From: Deltaproteobacteria bacterium
GTDB taxonomy: Bacteria; Desulfobacterota; Binatia; UBA12015
Assembly (NCBI GenBank): GCA_003447545.1
Contig: DLYX01000039.1
Span: 1-6,552, forward strand
DNA: 6,552 nucleotides
Direction of reading: 5' to 3'
Shown here: in pieces, positions 5,217 through 6,552 of the stretch
How positions within the stretch are numbered: the stretch's first letter is position 1
Layout: every line of letters starts with the position of its first letter
Made by a program: the position numbers and the translations under genes
The notes under the pieces: generated by a model
What the model saw: only the letters and a program-made list of their open reading frames with translations
Told to the model about the DNA's origin: nothing
The model's database searches: none

Positions 5217-6500
5217 ATGGAAATTCCGGAAAAAAAGGCGCGCCGACGCCTCATCGCTCTTTTGACTCTGGGGTATGCCGGTTACTACCTCTGCCGGTCG
5301 AACTTTTCCGTCACATTGCCGCTCCTGATCGACTACCTGGAGGGGACCGGACTGTCGGCGGACGAAGCGAGCATTGCTCTCGGTGGAGTCGCCTCGGCCG
5401 GCGTCCTTGCGTACGCCGGCGGTAAATTTTTGAGCGGACCCTTCAACGATCGTTTCGGAGGGCGAGTCGGGTTTTTGGGCGGGATGGCGGGATCGGTTCT
5501 TTTCACCGTGCTTTTCGCTCTGGCCGGCGGGTTGCCCCTTTTTTCGATTGCGTGGATCGGCAATCGACTCGTGCAGTCGGGGGGATGGGTCGGCATGGTC
5601 CAGATTTGCTCACGTTGGTTGCCCGCGGCAAGCTATGCGAGCGCGATGGCGATCGTCAGCCAGAGTTTTCTCTTTGGTGATGCCCTGATTCGCGTTGGCC
5701 TCGGATATTTGCTGGCGTTCGGCGCCGGTTGGCGACTGGTGTTTGTGATCTCGGCAGCGCTGCTTCTTTTTCTCTGCCTCTGGATCGCTCGGGAGCTGCA
5801 TGGAGCGCCAGAGGAACGCAATCTTCCGGAACCGCCACCGCACCCGGAAAATATATTCGCAGCGGCACCTGCAGCGATCGGTCCAGGCGAGATCCTCCGC
5901 GGTTTGATGGCATCCCCCTCTTTTCGGATCGTATGCATCCTTTCTTTTGGCCTGACATTGCTCCGTGAGACCTTTAATATCTGGACCCCGCTCTATTTCG
6001 TGCAGGCGGCGGGGATGGAAGTGGGAGCAGCAGCCCGCTGGAGCGCGATTTTTCCCTTTTTTGGTGGGCTGAGTGTTCTGGCCGCCGGCGTGTTGGGCGA
6101 CCGTGTTGGGCGATGGGGGCGATCGGTAGTCATTATTCTGGCTTGCATCGGGTCAGCCGGCGCCCTCTACGGGCTTTCCTCCGTGAGCGATCGTCCCGAT
6201 CCGGGAACGGCAATATTGCTCGTCGCTTTGGTCGCGATGACCACATTGGCCGCATACGCTTATCTTGCGGGGGCAACCGCGATCGATCTGGGCGGAAAAG
6301 TGGGCAGTGGCACCGCTAGCGGCCTGATTGATGGGTTCGGCTATCTGGGGGGAATTCTGGCGGGTCGAGGAATTGCGGATTTGGCGACCGGGGGCGGATG
6401 GGGCCACGCGTTCGCCGCGCTCTCGCTGGTCGCTCTTGGCTGTGCCGTGTCCGGGCTGTTTCTGTCCTATTACGAGCGAGGCGCCCGAGAAACGGCCTGA
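5217..6500 (+). CDS. MFS transporter of the OPA (GlpT/UhpT-like) family
   Basis: Predicted 427-residue, 12-helix inner-membrane carrier. The ATG at 5217 is chosen because AGGA lies 6 bases upstream; a GTG at 5202 is an alternative giving five more residues. The helix 1 motif YYLCRSNFSVTLP matches GlpT YYLVRKNFALAMP, placing Arg27 at the GlpT Arg45 phosphate-binding position. KFLSGPFNDR (70-79) is the loop 2-3 signature, LLRETFNIWTP (248-258) matches the helix 7 region with Arg250 at the GlpT Arg269 position, and GTASGLIDGFGYLGG (365-379) matches the helix 11 signature. A polar, Pro-rich central loop (about 193-234) separates the two six-helix halves. OPA members exchange organophosphates for phosphate. 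The helix 5 His of GlpT is not seen here (SQSFLFGDA in that region), so the substrate may differ. The gene diverges from the SDR gene; a functional link to it is only possible. The comparison to GlpT is from memory of that sequence. Confidence 0.87.
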   Translation: MEIPEKKARRRLIALLTLGYAGYYLCRSNFSVTLPLLIDYLEGTGLSADEASIALGGVASAGVLAYAGGKFLSGPFNDRFGGRVGFLGGMAGSVLFTVLFALAGGLPLFSIAWIGNRLVQSGGWVGMVQICSRWLPAASYASAMAIVSQSFLFGDALIRVGLGYLLAFGAGWRLVFVISAALLLFLCLWIARELHGAPEERNLPEPPPHPENIFAAAPAAIGPGEILRGLMASPSFRIVCILSFGLTLLRETFNIWTPLYFVQAAGMEVGAAARWSAIFPFFGGLSVLAAGVLGDRVGRWGRSVVIILACIGSAGALYGLSSVSDRPDPGTAILLVALVAMTTLAAYAYLAGATAIDLGGKVGSGTASGLIDGFGYLGGILAGRGIADLATGGGWGHAFAALSLVALGCAVSGLFLSYYERGARETA

Positions 6501-6552
6501 CCGCCACGGGAGTCTGTGGCGTTGATCTGGTGGACAACTTCGGCGATCTCAT
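6470..6552 (-). CDS. Possible 3' end of a minus-strand gene, truncated by window edge
   Basis: Read on the minus strand from base 6550, the frame gives EIAEVVHQINATDSRGGQ and continues to a TAA at 6472-6470. About 27 residues are visible, with mostly G/C third codon positions, and the frame is open to the window edge. It would overlap the end of the converging transporter gene by about 31 bases. The composition looks protein-like, but the piece is too short to assign a family or to prove it is coding. Confidence 0.3.
   Translation of the reverse strand, partial: EIAEVVHQINATDSRGGQAVSRAPRS
6502..6521 (+). terminator. Hairpin just after the transporter stop codon, possible terminator
   Basis: CGCCAC (6502-6507) and GTGGCG (6516-6521) form a perfect 6-bp stem with an 8-base loop, two bases after the transporter stop codon. 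Only a weak T-content follows (TTGATCT), so intrinsic termination is uncertain. If the minus-strand gene tail at 6470-6552 is real, this hairpin lies within coding sequence. Confidence 0.35.

Overview
The window is about 60% GC, densely coded bacterial chromosome. It carries five complete protein genes, the 3' end of a sixth, and perhaps the 3' end of a seventh. No RNA gene, IS element, phage gene or CRISPR array is visible. The mix of secreted cysteine-rich Kazal proteins with DxNGDGC loops, a soluble bacterial P450, an SDR and organic-anion transporters suggests a Gram-negative of the Myxococcota / former Deltaproteobacteria type, or a similar uncultured marine or soil lineage. That placement is an inference from protein style and is not proven.

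Layout, left to right. Positions 1-684 (+) hold the C-terminal two thirds of a bile acid:sodium symporter (BASS) family transporter. Positions 685-786 are a convergent intergenic region with a perfect 8-bp GC hairpin. Positions 787-1452 (-) encode a lipoprotein with two Kazal domains. Positions 1510-2904 (-) encode a larger secreted paralogue with three Kazal domains and an unfamiliar N-terminal domain. Positions 2978-4243 (-) encode a cytochrome P450, and 4290-5012 (-) a short-chain dehydrogenase/reductase. Positions 5013-5216 are a divergent control region holding a long imperfect hairpin. Positions 5217-6498 plus stop (+) encode a 12-TM organophosphate:phosphate antiporter (OPA) family member of the major facilitator superfamily. 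The last 50 bases hold a hairpin and possibly the tail of a minus-strand gene.

How the genes may work together. The four minus-strand genes run SDR, P450, large Kazal protein, Kazal lipoprotein, with gaps of about 46, 73 and 57 bases, so they could form one transcription unit. The SDR and P450 are a plausible redox pair: hydroxylation followed by alcohol/ketone interconversion on a lipid, terpenoid or steroid-like substrate that cannot be named from sequence. The two Kazal proteins look like a tandem duplication that gives one lipid-anchored and one soluble multi-headed protease inhibitor. Nothing ties them biochemically to the P450/SDR pair.

The most distinctive feature is the Kazal locus. 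Five domains share one identical, non-classical cysteine spacing but carry different predicted P1 residues (Leu, Glu, Met in one protein; Glu, Ser in the other), and are interleaved with DxNGDGC loops and a second cysteine-rich module. I found no clearly new multi-gene system such as a defence island. The novelty is mostly in domain architecture.
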